Shown: positions 32,529 to 42,170, counted from the first letter of the stretch. The stretch is DNA of 64,000 nucleotides from Lentzea terrae (GCF_003265345.1 NZ_QFWW01000037.1:223534-287533), one strand, 5' to 3'. A program made the numbers and translations. Notes: generated by a model from the letters alone, not told the origin.

Positions 32529-33559
32529 CAGGCTCCCGTCCAGTCGAGGATGACCTTGCCGCACTTGCCTTCACGCGCGGTGGCAAAGGCCTCCGCGTGC
32601 TGCGTGTGGTCGTACCGGTGCGTGATGACCGGCGCGAGGTCGAGCCCGCGCTGCAACAGCACCGTCATCGAGTACCACGTCTCGAACATCTCGCGGCCGT
32701 AAATCCCCTTGATGTGCAGCATCTTCAACACGACGCTGCTCCAGTCGACGGGGAACTCCTCCGCGGGCAGCCCCAGCATCGCGATGCGACCGCCGTGCGC
32801 CATGTTCGCGATCATGCTCTGCAACGCAGACGGCTTCCCCGACATCTCCATGCCGACGTCGAAGCCCTCGGCCATGCCGAGCTCGTGCTGGGCTTCCTCG
32901 ATGGTTTTGTGAGCCACGTTCACCGCGAGGTCGACGCCGACCTTGCTCGCCAGGTCCAGCCGGTGCTCGGACACGTCGGTGATCACGACGTTGCGGGCCC
33001 CCGCGTGCTTGGCCACCGCGGCCGCCATGATCCCGATCGGCCCGGCCCCCGTGATGATCACGTCCTCGCCGATCACCGGAAAGCTCAACGCGGTGTGCAC
33101 GGCGTTGCCGAAGGGATCGAAGATCGCGGCCACGTCCAGGTCGACCGGCGTCCGGTGCACCCACGCGTTCTGCTCGGGCAACACGACGTACTGCGCGAAC
33201 GCCCCGTTGGAGTGCACGCCCAGACCGCGCGTGTTCGCACAGAGGTGCCGCCGCCCCGCCTTGCAGTTGCGGCACGTCCCACACACGAGGTGCCCCTCGC
33301 CGCTGACCAGGTCGCCCACCTTGACGCCGGTGACGGAGGCGCCAGTCTCCACGACCTCGCCGACGAACTCGTGCCCGAGCGTGAGCGGCGCCTTGATGTT
33401 TTGGGCCGCCCAGTCGTCCCACGATTCGATGTGCAGGTCGGTGCCGCAGATACCCGTGCGCAACACCCTGACCAGCACGTCCGTCGGACCCGGCGTCGGG
33501 TCGGGGACGTCGGTCAGTTCGAGGCCAGGCCCAGCGGCGACCTTGACGAGAGCCTTCAT
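32528..33559 (-). CDS. tdh: L-threonine 3-dehydrogenase
   Basis: Oxidises threonine to 2-amino-3-oxobutanoate with NAD. The 343-residue zinc-dependent medium-chain dehydrogenase has GICGTDLHI (catalytic-zinc Cys), GHEFVGEVVE, the structural-zinc cluster CGTCRNCKAGRRHLC (~95-109), and the Rossmann region GAGPIGIMAAAVAK. It is coupled to kbl and together they convert threonine to glycine and acetyl-CoA. Confidence 0.95.
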   Translation of the reverse strand: MKALVKVAAGPGLELTDVPDPTPGPTDVLVRVLRTGICGTDLHIESWDDWAAQNIKAPLTLGHEFVGEVVETGASVTGVKVGDLVSGEGHLVCGTCRNCKAGRRHLCANTRGLGVHSNGAFAQYVVLPEQNAWVHRTPVDLDVAAIFDPFGNAVHTALSFPVIGEDVIITGAGPIGIMAAAVAKHAGARNVVITDVSEHRLDLASKVGVDLAVNVAHKTIEEAQHELGMAEGFDVGMEMSGKPSALQSMIANMAHGGRIAMLGLPAEEFPVDWSSVVLKMLHIKGIYGREMFETWYSMTVLLQRGLDLAPVITHRYDHTQHAEAFATAREGKCGKVILDWTGA

Positions 33560-33595
33560 GCGGGAAGTCTCACCCTTTGCTGCTTGTGCAGTCCA

Positions 33596-35044
33596 TCAGG
33601 ACTTTCTGAAGCTCTTGTGCAGCTCAGCTTCAAAGGCGATGTTGCGCACCATGCCGCCGAACACCACCCCGTGAAACGGCCAGACCACCGCCCAGTAGAG
33701 GTGTCCCGCGAGCCCTTTGGGCACGAACACGGCGCGTTGGCGGTAAGTGGACCCGTGTCCTCCGCTGCCCGCCACTCGAAGCTCCAACCACGCCTTGCCG
33801 GGCACCTTCATCTCCGCGCGAAGCCTGAGCAGGCTGCCGCGTTCGACCTCCTCGACCCGCCAGAAGTCGAGCGCCTCACCCACGTGCAACCGGTGCGGAT
33901 CCCTGCGGCCCCTGCGGAGACCAACTCCCCCGACGAGCCGGTCGAGCCATCCTCTGATCGCCCAGGCCAGCGGAAACGAGTACCAGCCACGTTCGCCGCC
34001 AATGCCCTCGACGACCTCCCACAGCCGTTCCGGAGTGGCCTGCGTGTGGCGTTCGCGCTCGTCCGTGTAGACCGAACCGCCCGACCAGTCGGGGTCGGTC
34101 GGGAGAGGTTCGCTCGGGACACCAGGGGTGGAGGCTCCCGACCAGCGGGTCTCGACGTCGGCGTCGCGGATCTTGGCCAGCGCGAGCTCGACCGCCCTGT
34201 CGTAGCCGACGTTCTCACCAGGAAGCAGCACGCGGATGTCGTTCTCGCGGCACACCACCTCGTGCACCAGCGACTCGATCAACGGCCGCGCGATCGACCG
34301 GGGCACGGGCGTGACCAGGTTGACCCAGTGCGACGACAGTGCCGGCGTCAGCACGGGCACCGGGAGGACGCGGCGCTTGGGCAGCCCGGCCACCCGCGCG
34401 TACCGCAGCATCATCTCCAGGTACGTGAGCACGTCCGGCCCGCCGATGTCGAATGTCCGGTTCGCGTCCAGCGTCGTCGCCTCGACCAGGTACCGCAGCA
34501 CGTCCCGCACCGCGATCGGCTGGATCCGGTTGTGCACCCACCGCGGCGTGACCATGACCGGCAACCGCTCGGTCAGGTAGCGCAGCATCTCGAACGACGC
34601 CGACCCGGACCCGATGATCACCGCCGCCTGCAGCACCACGGCCGGTACCGACGAGCGCAGGAAGACCTCCCCGACCTCCTTGCGGGAGGCCAGGTGCGGC
34701 GACAGCGGGCCGGCCGGATGCAGTCCGCCCAGGTAGACGATCCGCCGCACACCCGCACGTGAGGCGGCCCTGGCGGTGTTCGTGGCGGCCGCGCGATCGG
34801 CATCCGCGAAGTCCGAAGAGCGCAACGAGTGCACCAGGTAGTGGACGACCTCTACGTCCTGCATCGCCTCGGAAACGTCACCCAGCACGTCCCCGCGCAC
34901 TATCTCGACGTCGGCGGCCCACGGAACGTCCCGCAGCTTCGACGGCGACCGCACCAGGCACCGCACCTCATACCCCGCCGCCAGCAGCCTGGGCACGAGC
35001 CGTCCGCCGAGGTACCCGGTCGCACCGGTCACGAGACACCGCAT
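33596..35044 (-). CDS. SDR (NmrA-like) oxidoreductase fused to DUF2867
   Basis: A 482-residue fusion. Residues 1-~290 are an atypical NAD(P)-binding domain with MRCLVTGATGYLGGRLVPRL, then YLGGLHPAGPLSPHLASR and DVLTYLEMMLRYA; the Tyr-Lys pair of classical SDRs is not evident. Residues ~320-482 are DUF2867, with FDIGG replaced by TPERLWEVVEGIGGERGWY and PHRLHVGEALDFWRVEEVE. Homologues are widespread in actinomycetes; the substrate is unknown. It stands alone, 36 bp upstream of tdh on the same strand. Confidence 0.85.
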   Translation of the reverse strand: MRCLVTGATGYLGGRLVPRLLAAGYEVRCLVRSPSKLRDVPWAADVEIVRGDVLGDVSEAMQDVEVVHYLVHSLRSSDFADADRAAATNTARAASRAGVRRIVYLGGLHPAGPLSPHLASRKEVGEVFLRSSVPAVVLQAAVIIGSGSASFEMLRYLTERLPVMVTPRWVHNRIQPIAVRDVLRYLVEATTLDANRTFDIGGPDVLTYLEMMLRYARVAGLPKRRVLPVPVLTPALSSHWVNLVTPVPRSIARPLIESLVHEVVCRENDIRVLLPGENVGYDRAVELALAKIRDADVETRWSGASTPGVPSEPLPTDPDWSGGSVYTDERERHTQATPERLWEVVEGIGGERGWYSFPLAWAIRGWLDRLVGGVGLRRGRRDPHRLHVGEALDFWRVEEVERGSLLRLRAEMKVPGKAWLELRVAGSGGHGSTYRQRAVFVPKGLAGHLYWAVVWPFHGVVFGGMVRNIAFEAELHKSFRKS

Positions 35045-35080
35045 GCCTCGATCCTGCGCGCCGAGACGAAGACCCGCAGT

Positions 35081-35614
35081 TCAGCGGCCGCGCTTGATCA
35101 GCACCGACCCGCCGCGCACGTACCCGCGCACCTGGAAGTGCGGGTTGCCGATCCCGTTGCGCACCTTGTCCTTGATCTCGCCTGCCTGGATCTCGACGCC
35201 GTCGATGTTCACCGACGCGGTGGGCGGCAGCACGAGCTTCACCGAGCCGACCGACACGTCCAGCTCGATGTCGACCCGCGGCGGCACGTCGGCCTGGGTG
35301 AAGTCGAGGTTCGTCGAGCCCAGCGTGTTGTGGATGACGAGCTCGTTCGGCACGACCCAGTGGCCCTTGCGGACGGTGGTGCCGAAGGAGTTGCGCAGTT
35401 CGGTGCGGGAGCGAGCCAGCTCGTTGTTGACCATGCCGGGCAGGTCGACCAGCACCGCGTTCAGGTCGGCGCGGGTCACCGCGGCCAGTGCCGTGTCGGT
35501 GCGGGTGGTGAACTCGTCGAGCGTGATCATGCCGCGGCCCACCGCCTTGTTCAGCAAGCTGACCACGTGCTCACGCTCGGGGTCGGACACGCGTAACTCT
35601 CTGGGGTCGGTCAT
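35081..35614 (-). CDS. DUF1707 family protein
   Basis: A 177-residue protein. The N-terminal DUF1707 domain (residues ~5-60) has LRVSDPEREHVVSLLNKAVG, then GMITLDEFTTRTDTALAAVT; the rest is a beta-rich, adhesin-like helix with LDVSVGSVKLVLPP. DUF1707 proteins are often near envelope-stress systems. The ATG at 35614 overlaps the response-regulator stop (ATGA), so it belongs to that operon and may be a target or a modulator. Confidence 0.85.
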   Translation of the reverse strand: MTDPRELRVSDPEREHVVSLLNKAVGRGMITLDEFTTRTDTALAAVTRADLNAVLVDLPGMVNNELARSRTELRNSFGTTVRKGHWVVPNELVIHNTLGSTNLDFTQADVPPRVDIELDVSVGSVKLVLPPTASVNIDGVEIQAGEIKDKVRNGIGNPHFQVRGYVRGGSVLIKRGR

Positions 35615-36273
35615 CTCTCTGCCTCCGGTTCGCTGTCGAGACCGTGCTCGATGGCATAACGCGCCAGCTCCACCCGGTTGTGCAGTTGCAATTTCCGCAA
35701 AGTCGACTGGACGTGGTTCTCGACCGTGCGGTGGGAGATCACCAGGCGGTTGGCGATCTGGCGTGCGGTGAGGCCCTTGGCCACCAGCCGGAGCACCTCG
35801 GTCTCCCGTTCGGTGAGCTCCGGCTTGTCCTTGGAGTCGTCCGGCGCGGCGGCCATGCGCCGGTACTCGCCCAGCACCAGGCCCGCGAGGCCGGCAGTGA
35901 ACACGGCGTCGCCGGCCGCGGTCCGCGACACGGCTTCGACCAGCTCGTCCGCGGACGCCGACTTCACCAGGTAGCCCGACGCGCCCGCCTTCACGGCCTG
36001 CAGCACGTCGTCGTGCTCGCCGGAGGCCGACAGCACCAGCACGCGCGTCTCCGGCAGCTCGCCGGTGATCATCAGGGTGGCGTCGACACCGGACAGCTCG
36101 CCCAGGTTGAGGTCCATCAGCACCACGTTCGGCCGCACCGCCTTCGCGATGCGCACGGCCGACGCGGCGTCGCCGGCGGTCGCCACGATCTCGAAGCCGC
36201 GCTCCGCCAGGTCGCGTGCCACGCCTTCGCGCCACATCGGGTGGTCGTCCACGACCATCACCGAGACCGTCAT
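35611..36273 (-). CDS. NarL/LuxR-type response regulator
   Basis: A 220-residue regulator: receiver domain with VMVVDDHPMWREGV (acidic pair ~8-9), phospho-acceptor Asp in NVVLMDLNLGE (~54) and VKAGASGYLVKSAS (Lys ~105), then a LuxR helix-turn-helix with LTERETEVLRLVAKGLTARQ, IANRLVISHRTVENHV. ATG at 36273 overlaps the kinase stop. Partner of the MacS-like kinase upstream; target operon includes DUF1707 at least by position. Confidence 0.93.
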   Translation of the reverse strand: MTVSVMVVDDHPMWREGVARDLAERGFEIVATAGDAASAVRIAKAVRPNVVLMDLNLGELSGVDATLMITGELPETRVLVLSASGEHDDVLQAVKAGASGYLVKSASADELVEAVSRTAAGDAVFTAGLAGLVLGEYRRMAAAPDDSKDKPELTERETEVLRLVAKGLTARQIANRLVISHRTVENHVQSTLRKLQLHNRVELARYAIEHGLDSEPEAER

Positions 36274-37427
36274 CTTGCCGCCCCCTTCCTGAACACCCGA
36301 ACCTCCCATTCCGTGCCCTCCCCCGGCCCGGTCTGGAGCTCCAGCGTGCCGCCCAGCGATTCCACCCGGCCTTTGATCGACTTCTCGATGCCCATCCTGC
36401 CCTCTCGGGCGGCGGACGCGATCCGGCCTTCCGGGATGCCTGGACCATCGTCCCTGACGCTCAGCACGATTTCCTCCCCGAGGTCTTCGAGGAGCACCCA
36501 GGCCCGCGCGTCCTCACCGGCGTGCTTGTCCACGTTGGACAGTGCTTCGCGGACCAACGAGTGGAGCTCGACGGCCGTGCCCGCCGTGAGCATGACCTGG
36601 GTGGCCGGAGTCGACACCTGGATCCGCGGCGTGGCCAGTAACTGCAGGCCCGGCCGCAGGTCGATCTCTCCGTCCACAGTGGAGTCGGGCGCGGCGGCCA
36701 CCAGGTTCCGCAGGGCGACCTCCTGCTCGCCGGCGAGCATGGCCAGTTCCGCTGCCTCGCCACCGACCTCGAGCCCGCGTTTGCGCACGCGGGCGAGGAC
36801 CTGCAGGACGCTGTCGTGGATCGAGCGCGCGAGCCGTTCCCGTTCCGCCGTCGCCGCTTCCGTGCGCTGCGCCTGGGCGAGCAGTACCGCGGAACGCCGT
36901 GCCGTCGCCGACGCCATGCCGACGACCATGCCCGCACCGGCCAGCAGCACCACGTCGCGCAGCAGGTCGAGACCCGGCAGTCCCTTGGACAGGTAGGTGA
37001 AGAGGCCGACCGTCAGCCCGCCCGCGAAGCCGGCGAACGACCCGCCGAGCGCGCCCAGCGCGACCGCGGGAACGCACGCCCAGATCGTGGTGATCAGCGG
37101 AACGTTCAGCATCAGCAGCTGGTGGTCGGACATGATCAGCGGCGACAGCAACATGAGGCCGCAGGTGAAGGCCAGGTCGACGAGCACCAACGGCCAGCGC
37201 CTGCCCCACGTAGTGCTGTAGGCGCGACTCGTGAAGACGGACCACAGCGCCATCACCCCGAGCGTGGTCCACGCGAGCCACGGCCGGATGTAACCGGATT
37301 GGTTCGCGATCACGTTGGCCGCCGCGAAGAGAAATGTGACTATGCGTAGCGCGATCACCCCGCGCCACAGCGGCGTGGCCGGGTCGTCGATCACCTTCGT
37401 CACACGTTCGGCAGGCAGTTTGGGCAC
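36270..37427 (-). CDS. Sensor histidine kinase (MacS-like)
   Basis: A 385-residue kinase: five or six helices in residues ~20-165, a helical dimerisation domain with phospho-acceptor His in RLARSIHDSVLQVLARVRK, and an HATPase domain with NVDKHAG and RDDGPGIPEGRIA. This is the HisKA_3/MacS class that pairs with LuxR-type regulators. GTG at 37427 is chosen because AAAGGAGCACAGC lies just before it. First gene of a kinase-regulator-DUF1707 operon. The signal is unknown; a membrane-embedded sensor suggests envelope state. Confidence 0.92.
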   Translation of the reverse strand: MPKLPAERVTKVIDDPATPLWRGVIALRIVTFLFAAANVIANQSGYIRPWLAWTTLGVMALWSVFTSRAYSTTWGRRWPLVLVDLAFTCGLMLLSPLIMSDHQLLMLNVPLITTIWACVPAVALGALGGSFAGFAGGLTVGLFTYLSKGLPGLDLLRDVVLLAGAGMVVGMASATARRSAVLLAQAQRTEAATAERERLARSIHDSVLQVLARVRKRGLEVGGEAAELAMLAGEQEVALRNLVAAAPDSTVDGEIDLRPGLQLLATPRIQVSTPATQVMLTAGTAVELHSLVREALSNVDKHAGEDARAWVLLEDLGEEIVLSVRDDGPGIPEGRIASAAREGRMGIEKSIKGRVESLGGTLELQTGPGEGTEWEVRVFRKGAAR

Positions 37428-37551
37428 GCTGTGCTCCTTTCGGCCACCATCCTGCCGCGTGAACGTGCGCTGGCTAACCCCCAGGTGGCCGTCTTCTGCC
37501 GAACGGAGGAATGTGCGACGCTCTCCGGGTTCAGGTGGGGAGGGCATACAG

Positions 37552-38748
37552 GTGCGCGACTGGCCGGTGTGGACACTGCGGCGGCCCGCGCTCTGCTACT
37601 GGCTGTTCATCGACGCGATCGCGCTGGCCACGGTCACTTCGGTGATCATCTGCACGCCCACCCCGTCACCCTCCGAGATCGCCAGGTTCGCCGCCATCGC
37701 GGGCACCGCCGGCGCGGTGATCATCGGCAGCTCGATCTACAGCCACCGCCTGGGCGAGACCGAGCGCAACCCGTGGGCCGCCCACCTCTCCTACCTGACG
37801 GCCGGCATCCTCGCCCTGCCGCCGAACCTACTGGTGCTGCTGCTCTTCGGCCCTGCCCTGCACTGCCTGCTGGCGCAACGCCCGGAGACCTACCGCTGGA
37901 TGTTCACCCTGAGCGCCACCGCGCTCTCCGTCTTCGCGACCCGCTACCTGCTGGGCTGGTCGGACCCGCACGCCAGCCTCCTGATCATGATCCTCGGCGC
38001 GACCGTGCTGCTGACCATGCGCGCCGCCCTGATCGCGGTCGGGCTGAAACTCCGCCGCCCCTCGGCCACCTTCGACGAGAACGTCGGCGAACCCATCGAC
38101 GTGATCCTCGGCATCGTGGCGGTGTCGATCGGCGGCCTGATGGGCTGCGTCGCGGAGTCCAACGCAGTGCACGCCCTGATCGCCGGCCCGTCCCTGCTCC
38201 TGCTCGAACGCGCGGCCCAGCTCCCGCAGTGGCGCCGCTCTGCCCAGCGCGACGCCAAGACCGGCCTGGCCAACGCCGTGCACTGGGACAGCCGCGCACG
38301 TTACGAGCTCACCAAGGGCTCCGGCCGCACCCGCCCGATGGCCGTGATGCTGCTCGACCTCGACCACTTCAAGAAGGTCAACGACGAGGTGGGCCACCTG
38401 GCCGGTGACGCCGCCCTCGCCGCGATCTCGTTGCTGCTCCGCGCCACCGTGCGCCGAGGTGATCTCGTGGGACGGTTCGGCGGCGAGGAGTTCGTCGTGC
38501 TGCTGCCAGAAGCCACGCCCGACGAGGCCGAGTCGGTCGCCGAACGGGTCCGCAAGGCCGTGGCCGCGTTGCGGGTCCCGACGATGGCCACCGACGGGAA
38601 GCCGCACGAGCTGCGCGGGCTGACCGTGTCCATCGGCGTGGCGACCACGACGAGGTTCGGCTACGAGCTGCCGGACCTGTTGGTGGCGGCCGACGCAGCG
38701 CTGCTGGCGGCGAAGGCGTACGGCCGCAACCTCGTCTCGATGGCCTAG
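37552..38748 (+). CDS. Membrane diguanylate cyclase (GGDEF)
   Basis: A 398-residue protein that makes cyclic di-GMP. Six or seven helices in residues ~10-225 form the sensor part, followed by a GGDEF domain with DAKTGLANAVHWDSRA, the DLDHFKKVNDEVGHLAGD segment and an intact GRFGGEEFVVLLPEA. RRGD five residues before GGEEF is the product-inhibition I-site. GTG at 37552 has GGGGAGGGC before it. It is divergent from the kinase operon across 124 bp. Cyclic di-GMP controls differentiation in actinomycetes through BldD. Confidence 0.92.
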   Translation: MRDWPVWTLRRPALCYWLFIDAIALATVTSVIICTPTPSPSEIARFAAIAGTAGAVIIGSSIYSHRLGETERNPWAAHLSYLTAGILALPPNLLVLLLFGPALHCLLAQRPETYRWMFTLSATALSVFATRYLLGWSDPHASLLIMILGATVLLTMRAALIAVGLKLRRPSATFDENVGEPIDVILGIVAVSIGGLMGCVAESNAVHALIAGPSLLLLERAAQLPQWRRSAQRDAKTGLANAVHWDSRARYELTKGSGRTRPMAVMLLDLDHFKKVNDEVGHLAGDAALAAISLLLRATVRRGDLVGRFGGEEFVVLLPEATPDEAESVAERVRKAVAALRVPTMATDGKPHELRGLTVSIGVATTTRFGYELPDLLVAADAALLAAKAYGRNLVSMA

Positions 38749-38771
38749 AGGTCCTAGAGGTCCTAGAGGTC
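38745..38771. repeat. Three copies of CTAGAGGTC across two stop codons
   Basis: The 9-bp unit CTAGAGGTC occurs three times in a row between the converging GGDEF and AI-2E genes. It carries TAG in frame on the plus strand and TAG in the reverse sense (GACCTCTAG), so each gene ends in a run of in-frame stops. It looks like a small slippage expansion of the shared gene end. Confidence 0.9.
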
Positions 38772-39914
38772 CTTGACCCGCTCGCCCTTGTCGTCCTTCG
38801 GTGCCGTGTCCTGCGGATCCAGCACGTCGACCTGCTCCGGGTCCTCCTCGGCGTCCGAATCGGACACCAGCGACCGGATCCCGGAGTTCAGCACCGCCAG
38901 CAACGGCACCGCCAGCAACGCCCCGGCGATCCCGCCCACGACCAGGCCGCCGGCGATGGCGAGCACCACCGCCAACGGGTGCAGCTTCACCGCCCGTCCC
39001 AGCAACAGCGGCTGCAGAACGTGCGACTCCAGCTGCATCACGCCGATGAGCACGGCCAACACCACCAGAGCGGCGATCGGTCCGTTGGTCACCAACGCGA
39101 TCAAGACCGCCACCGCACCGGTGAACACCGCACCGATGATGGGAATGAACGCCCCGAGGAACACCAACGCCGACAGCGGCACCACCAGCGGCACGCCGAT
39201 GATCGCCAGGCCGATGCCCACACCGACGGCGTCCACCACGGCAACAGCGGCCGTCGCGCGCACATAAGAAACGAGAGAGCCGAACCCGCGACGTCCGGCA
39301 ACGTCGACACGGGACCGCACGTCGCCAGGCACCGCACGGATCACGAATCGCCAGATCCCGTCACCGTCGTGCAAGAAGAAGATCAGCGTGAACAGCGCCA
39401 GCAGCAGCCCGGTCAGCGCCTCACCGACGGTCGCGGCGGTCGTCAGCGCACCGGACGTGATCTCCGCCTGGTTCTCCTTGATCGTCTTCACGATCTCGTT
39501 GATGTAGTTCTGCAGCTGCTGGTCCGACAGGTGCGCGGGCCCGTCCTTCAGCCACTTCTGGATCGTGTCGAGCGACGCCGCCACCTGCGTCTGCAGTTCG
39601 GGCAGACCGCGGGAGAACTCGGAGATCACGAACGTCAGCACGCCGCCGAGCACACCGATGCCGAGGATCATCATCACGGTCGTCGCCACGCCGCGCGGCA
39701 CCCGCCACTCGACGAGCTTCGCCACGCCGGGCGACAGCAGGGCGGCGAGCAGCAGCGCGATTGCGACGGGGATCACGATCGACGCGAGGAAGCCCAGCAC
39801 GTACGCGACCACGTACAACGCGGCCACCACAACGACGAACCGCCAGCTCAGCGCGGCACTTACCCGCAGCAGCAGTGGAACGCGGCTGCTGATCTCCGAC
39901 TCCCGTGCGCTCAC
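38763..39914 (-). CDS. AI-2E family transporter (PerM-like)
   Basis: A 383-residue membrane protein with about eight helices of the UPF0118/AI-2E family. The hallmarks are LALFTLIFFLHDGDGIWRFV, then the LVVPLSALVFLGAFIPIIGA segment and ESHVLQPLLLGRAVKLHPLA. Members export varied small molecules, and Na+/H+ exchange is known for some. The C-terminus is acidic (SDSDAEEDPEQVDVLDP). The start is uncertain: GTG at 39914 or 39923, or TTG 39947; none has a good ribosome-binding site. Confidence 0.88.
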   Translation of the reverse strand: MSARESEISSRVPLLLRVSAALSWRFVVVVAALYVVAYVLGFLASIVIPVAIALLLAALLSPGVAKLVEWRVPRGVATTVMMILGIGVLGGVLTFVISEFSRGLPELQTQVAASLDTIQKWLKDGPAHLSDQQLQNYINEIVKTIKENQAEITSGALTTAATVGEALTGLLLALFTLIFFLHDGDGIWRFVIRAVPGDVRSRVDVAGRRGFGSLVSYVRATAAVAVVDAVGVGIGLAIIGVPLVVPLSALVFLGAFIPIIGAVFTGAVAVLIALVTNGPIAALVVLAVLIGVMQLESHVLQPLLLGRAVKLHPLAVVLAIAGGLVVGGIAGALLAVPLLAVLNSGIRSLVSDSDAEEDPEQVDVLDPQDTAPKDDKGERVKDL

Positions 39915-39992
39915 GTGCCTCACGTTAACCGTTCGAACGCTCGCCAAGCCGGAACCTCATTAGGGATGATCCGTTCGTCAGGGGAGGACGAT

Positions 39993-42170
39993 TTGATCAA
40001 GCCGGAAGACTTGACCGAGGTCGAACGCCAGGTCGCCGGGGCCTACGCGGGCGGCACCGAGATCGACCTGACCGGTCAGAGCGTCCGCGGTGAGGTGCTC
40101 ACCGGGTTGCTGACCGGCATGTACCGCGTGCCGCGCAAGGGATTGCCCGCGCTGCGGCTGCGAAACGCACGGGTCACCGGCAAGTTCGAGCTCGAAGGCA
40201 CCCGCGTCACGCGCGTCATCGACCTCACCCACTGCGCCTTCGAGGAACCGCTCGACCTCCGCATGGCCCGGCTGATCGGCCTGCGGCTGCGCGGCACCCG
40301 CGTGCCCGGCATCCAGGGTCGCAACCTCCGCGTCTTCAGCGACCTCGTCCTGGAGGCGGGCTTCACCTGCACCGGCACGGTCGACCTCACCGACGCCGCG
40401 GTCGACGGCACGTTGCGACTCGCCGGCGCCGTGCTCAGGTCCGACACGGACCACGCGTTGCTCGGCGCGCGGCTGCGGGTCAGCGGATCCGTGCAGGCCA
40501 TCGCGTTGCGCGCCAACGGCGAGGTGCGGCTGCGGGGCGCGGCGATCGGCGGCAGCGTCCACCTCGGCGGCGCGCGGCTGATCAACACCGGCCGGGACGC
40601 GCTGGAGGCGTCCGGCATCGTGGTCGCGGGCAACGTCTTCTGCAACGCCGAGGGCGGCCGGTTCACCGCGGACGGCCGGGTGCTGCTCGACGGCGCGCGC
40701 GTCGGCGGGAACCTCGAGTTCACCGGCGCCCGCCTGCACTCCACCCACCAGATCGACAACCAGGTGCTGGTCCTGCCGCACGGGTCGGCCGACGAGGCGG
40801 CGACGCTGGTGGCCGACCGCATCCGGGTCGAGGGCAACCTCGAGCTCGACGACGGCTTCACCAGCACCGGCACGGTCCGGCTGCCCAACGCGAGCATCGG
40901 CGGGTACCTCCGGCTCTCGGGCGCGGTCATCGGGCCGCGCGACGTCGCGGAGGAGCTCGCCGGCGACGTCACGAACCGCATCCCGGTCGCACTGCACGCG
41001 GACGGCATGCAGGTCCGCGGCGACGTCGAGGCGCGCAGCGCGGTCAACGGCGCGGGCATCCGGTCGCTGCCGTTGCAGACCTACGGCCAGGTGCGGCTGT
41101 CGAACGCGCACATCATGGGCAGCGCCAGCATGTCCGGGGTGTCGCTGCACGGGCCCGGCATCGACGTCCTGTTCGCCGACCGCCTCGAGATCGGCGGCAC
41201 GCTGTTCCTGCGCGACCTCAAGGCCAAGGGCTCGGTCCGCCTGCAGAACGCGAACATCGGCTCCACCCTCGACATGTCCGGCGCCGAGCTGACGTTGCCG
41301 AGGCTCCGCGCGAACGGCACGCAGAAGCCGTCACTGGACGCCCGCGCCATCACGATCGGCAAGGACCTCCTGTGCAGCCGCGGGTTCACCGCGGTCGGCG
41401 GCGTGCGGATCCGGCTGGGCGAGGTCGGCAAGATGGCGACCTTCAGCGACTCGCACCTCGGCTCGACCGCAGCGGACATCGCGCTCAACGCCTACGGCCT
41501 CACCGTCCACCAGTTCCGCCTGCACATCCCCGCCGGCCAGCAGCCCAAGGGCAAGATCGTGCTGAGCAGGCTCAAGGCGGTCTCGGTGACCGACGGGCCG
41601 GGGCTGTGGGACGCCGAGGGCGGCGTCGCCGTGGACGACTTCGAGTTCGCCGGCATCACCGCTGATCCCGACGTGCCGGTCGAGACCAGGTTGAAGTGGC
41701 TGCTGAAGGTGCAGCCGGACTTCGCGCCGGGACCGTACGAGCAGCTCGCCGCCGTCTACCAGCAGGGCGGCGAGGAGGAACTCGCGCAGAAGGTCCAGCT
41801 CGAGAAACAACGGCGGCGCTACTCCGAGCTCGGTCGCGCCGGCCGGGTCTGGGGCGCGGTGCAGCGGTGGACGGTCGGCTACGGCTACCGACCGTGGCTC
41901 GCGATCTGCTGGCTCGGCGTGTTCTGGCTGGGCGGCGCGCTCTGGTTCAACTGGCACCCGATGGTCAAGCTCAACAAGGACGAGGACCCGGTGTGGAACG
42001 CCTGGCTGCTCTCGCTCGACCTGTTGCTGCCCATCATCGACTTCGGCCACGACGGGAAGTGGCAGTTCACGGGCGCGTCGCAGTGGATTTCCGGGACGCT
42101 CGTCGCCGTGGGCTGGGTGTTGGCGTCGACCGCGGCGGCTGGTGCGGCTCGCGTGCTGAAACGGGTTTGA
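39993..42170 (+). CDS. Large beta-helix membrane protein (bactofilin/pentapeptide-like)
   Basis: A 725-residue protein. Residues ~50-560 consist of irregular 20-25 residue beta-helix rungs: VRLRGAAIGGSVHLGGARL, VLLDGARVGGNLEFTGARL, VRLPNASIGGYLRLSGAVI and VRLQNANIGSTLDMSGAEL. Then follow a helical segment (residues ~590-630) and two membrane helices near the C-terminus (WLAICWLGVFWLGGALWF; TLVAVGWVLASTAAAG). Homologues in streptomycetes are annotated as membrane-associated oxidoreductases without proof. TTG at 39993 is favoured because GGGGAGG lies 5 bp upstream; ATG at 39966 is the alternative. Function is unknown. Confidence 0.8.
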   Translation: MIKPEDLTEVERQVAGAYAGGTEIDLTGQSVRGEVLTGLLTGMYRVPRKGLPALRLRNARVTGKFELEGTRVTRVIDLTHCAFEEPLDLRMARLIGLRLRGTRVPGIQGRNLRVFSDLVLEAGFTCTGTVDLTDAAVDGTLRLAGAVLRSDTDHALLGARLRVSGSVQAIALRANGEVRLRGAAIGGSVHLGGARLINTGRDALEASGIVVAGNVFCNAEGGRFTADGRVLLDGARVGGNLEFTGARLHSTHQIDNQVLVLPHGSADEAATLVADRIRVEGNLELDDGFTSTGTVRLPNASIGGYLRLSGAVIGPRDVAEELAGDVTNRIPVALHADGMQVRGDVEARSAVNGAGIRSLPLQTYGQVRLSNAHIMGSASMSGVSLHGPGIDVLFADRLEIGGTLFLRDLKAKGSVRLQNANIGSTLDMSGAELTLPRLRANGTQKPSLDARAITIGKDLLCSRGFTAVGGVRIRLGEVGKMATFSDSHLGSTAADIALNAYGLTVHQFRLHIPAGQQPKGKIVLSRLKAVSVTDGPGLWDAEGGVAVDDFEFAGITADPDVPVETRLKWLLKVQPDFAPGPYEQLAAVYQQGGEEELAQKVQLEKQRRRYSELGRAGRVWGAVQRWTVGYGYRPWLAICWLGVFWLGGALWFNWHPMVKLNKDEDPVWNAWLLSLDLLLPIIDFGHDGKWQFTGASQWISGTLVAVGWVLASTAAAGAARVLKRV

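Noticed and set aside
38979..39965. N-terminal extension of the beta-helix protein
   Set aside because: This part is antisense to the AI-2E gene and is His/Arg/Gln-rich; the real start is at 39966 or 39993.
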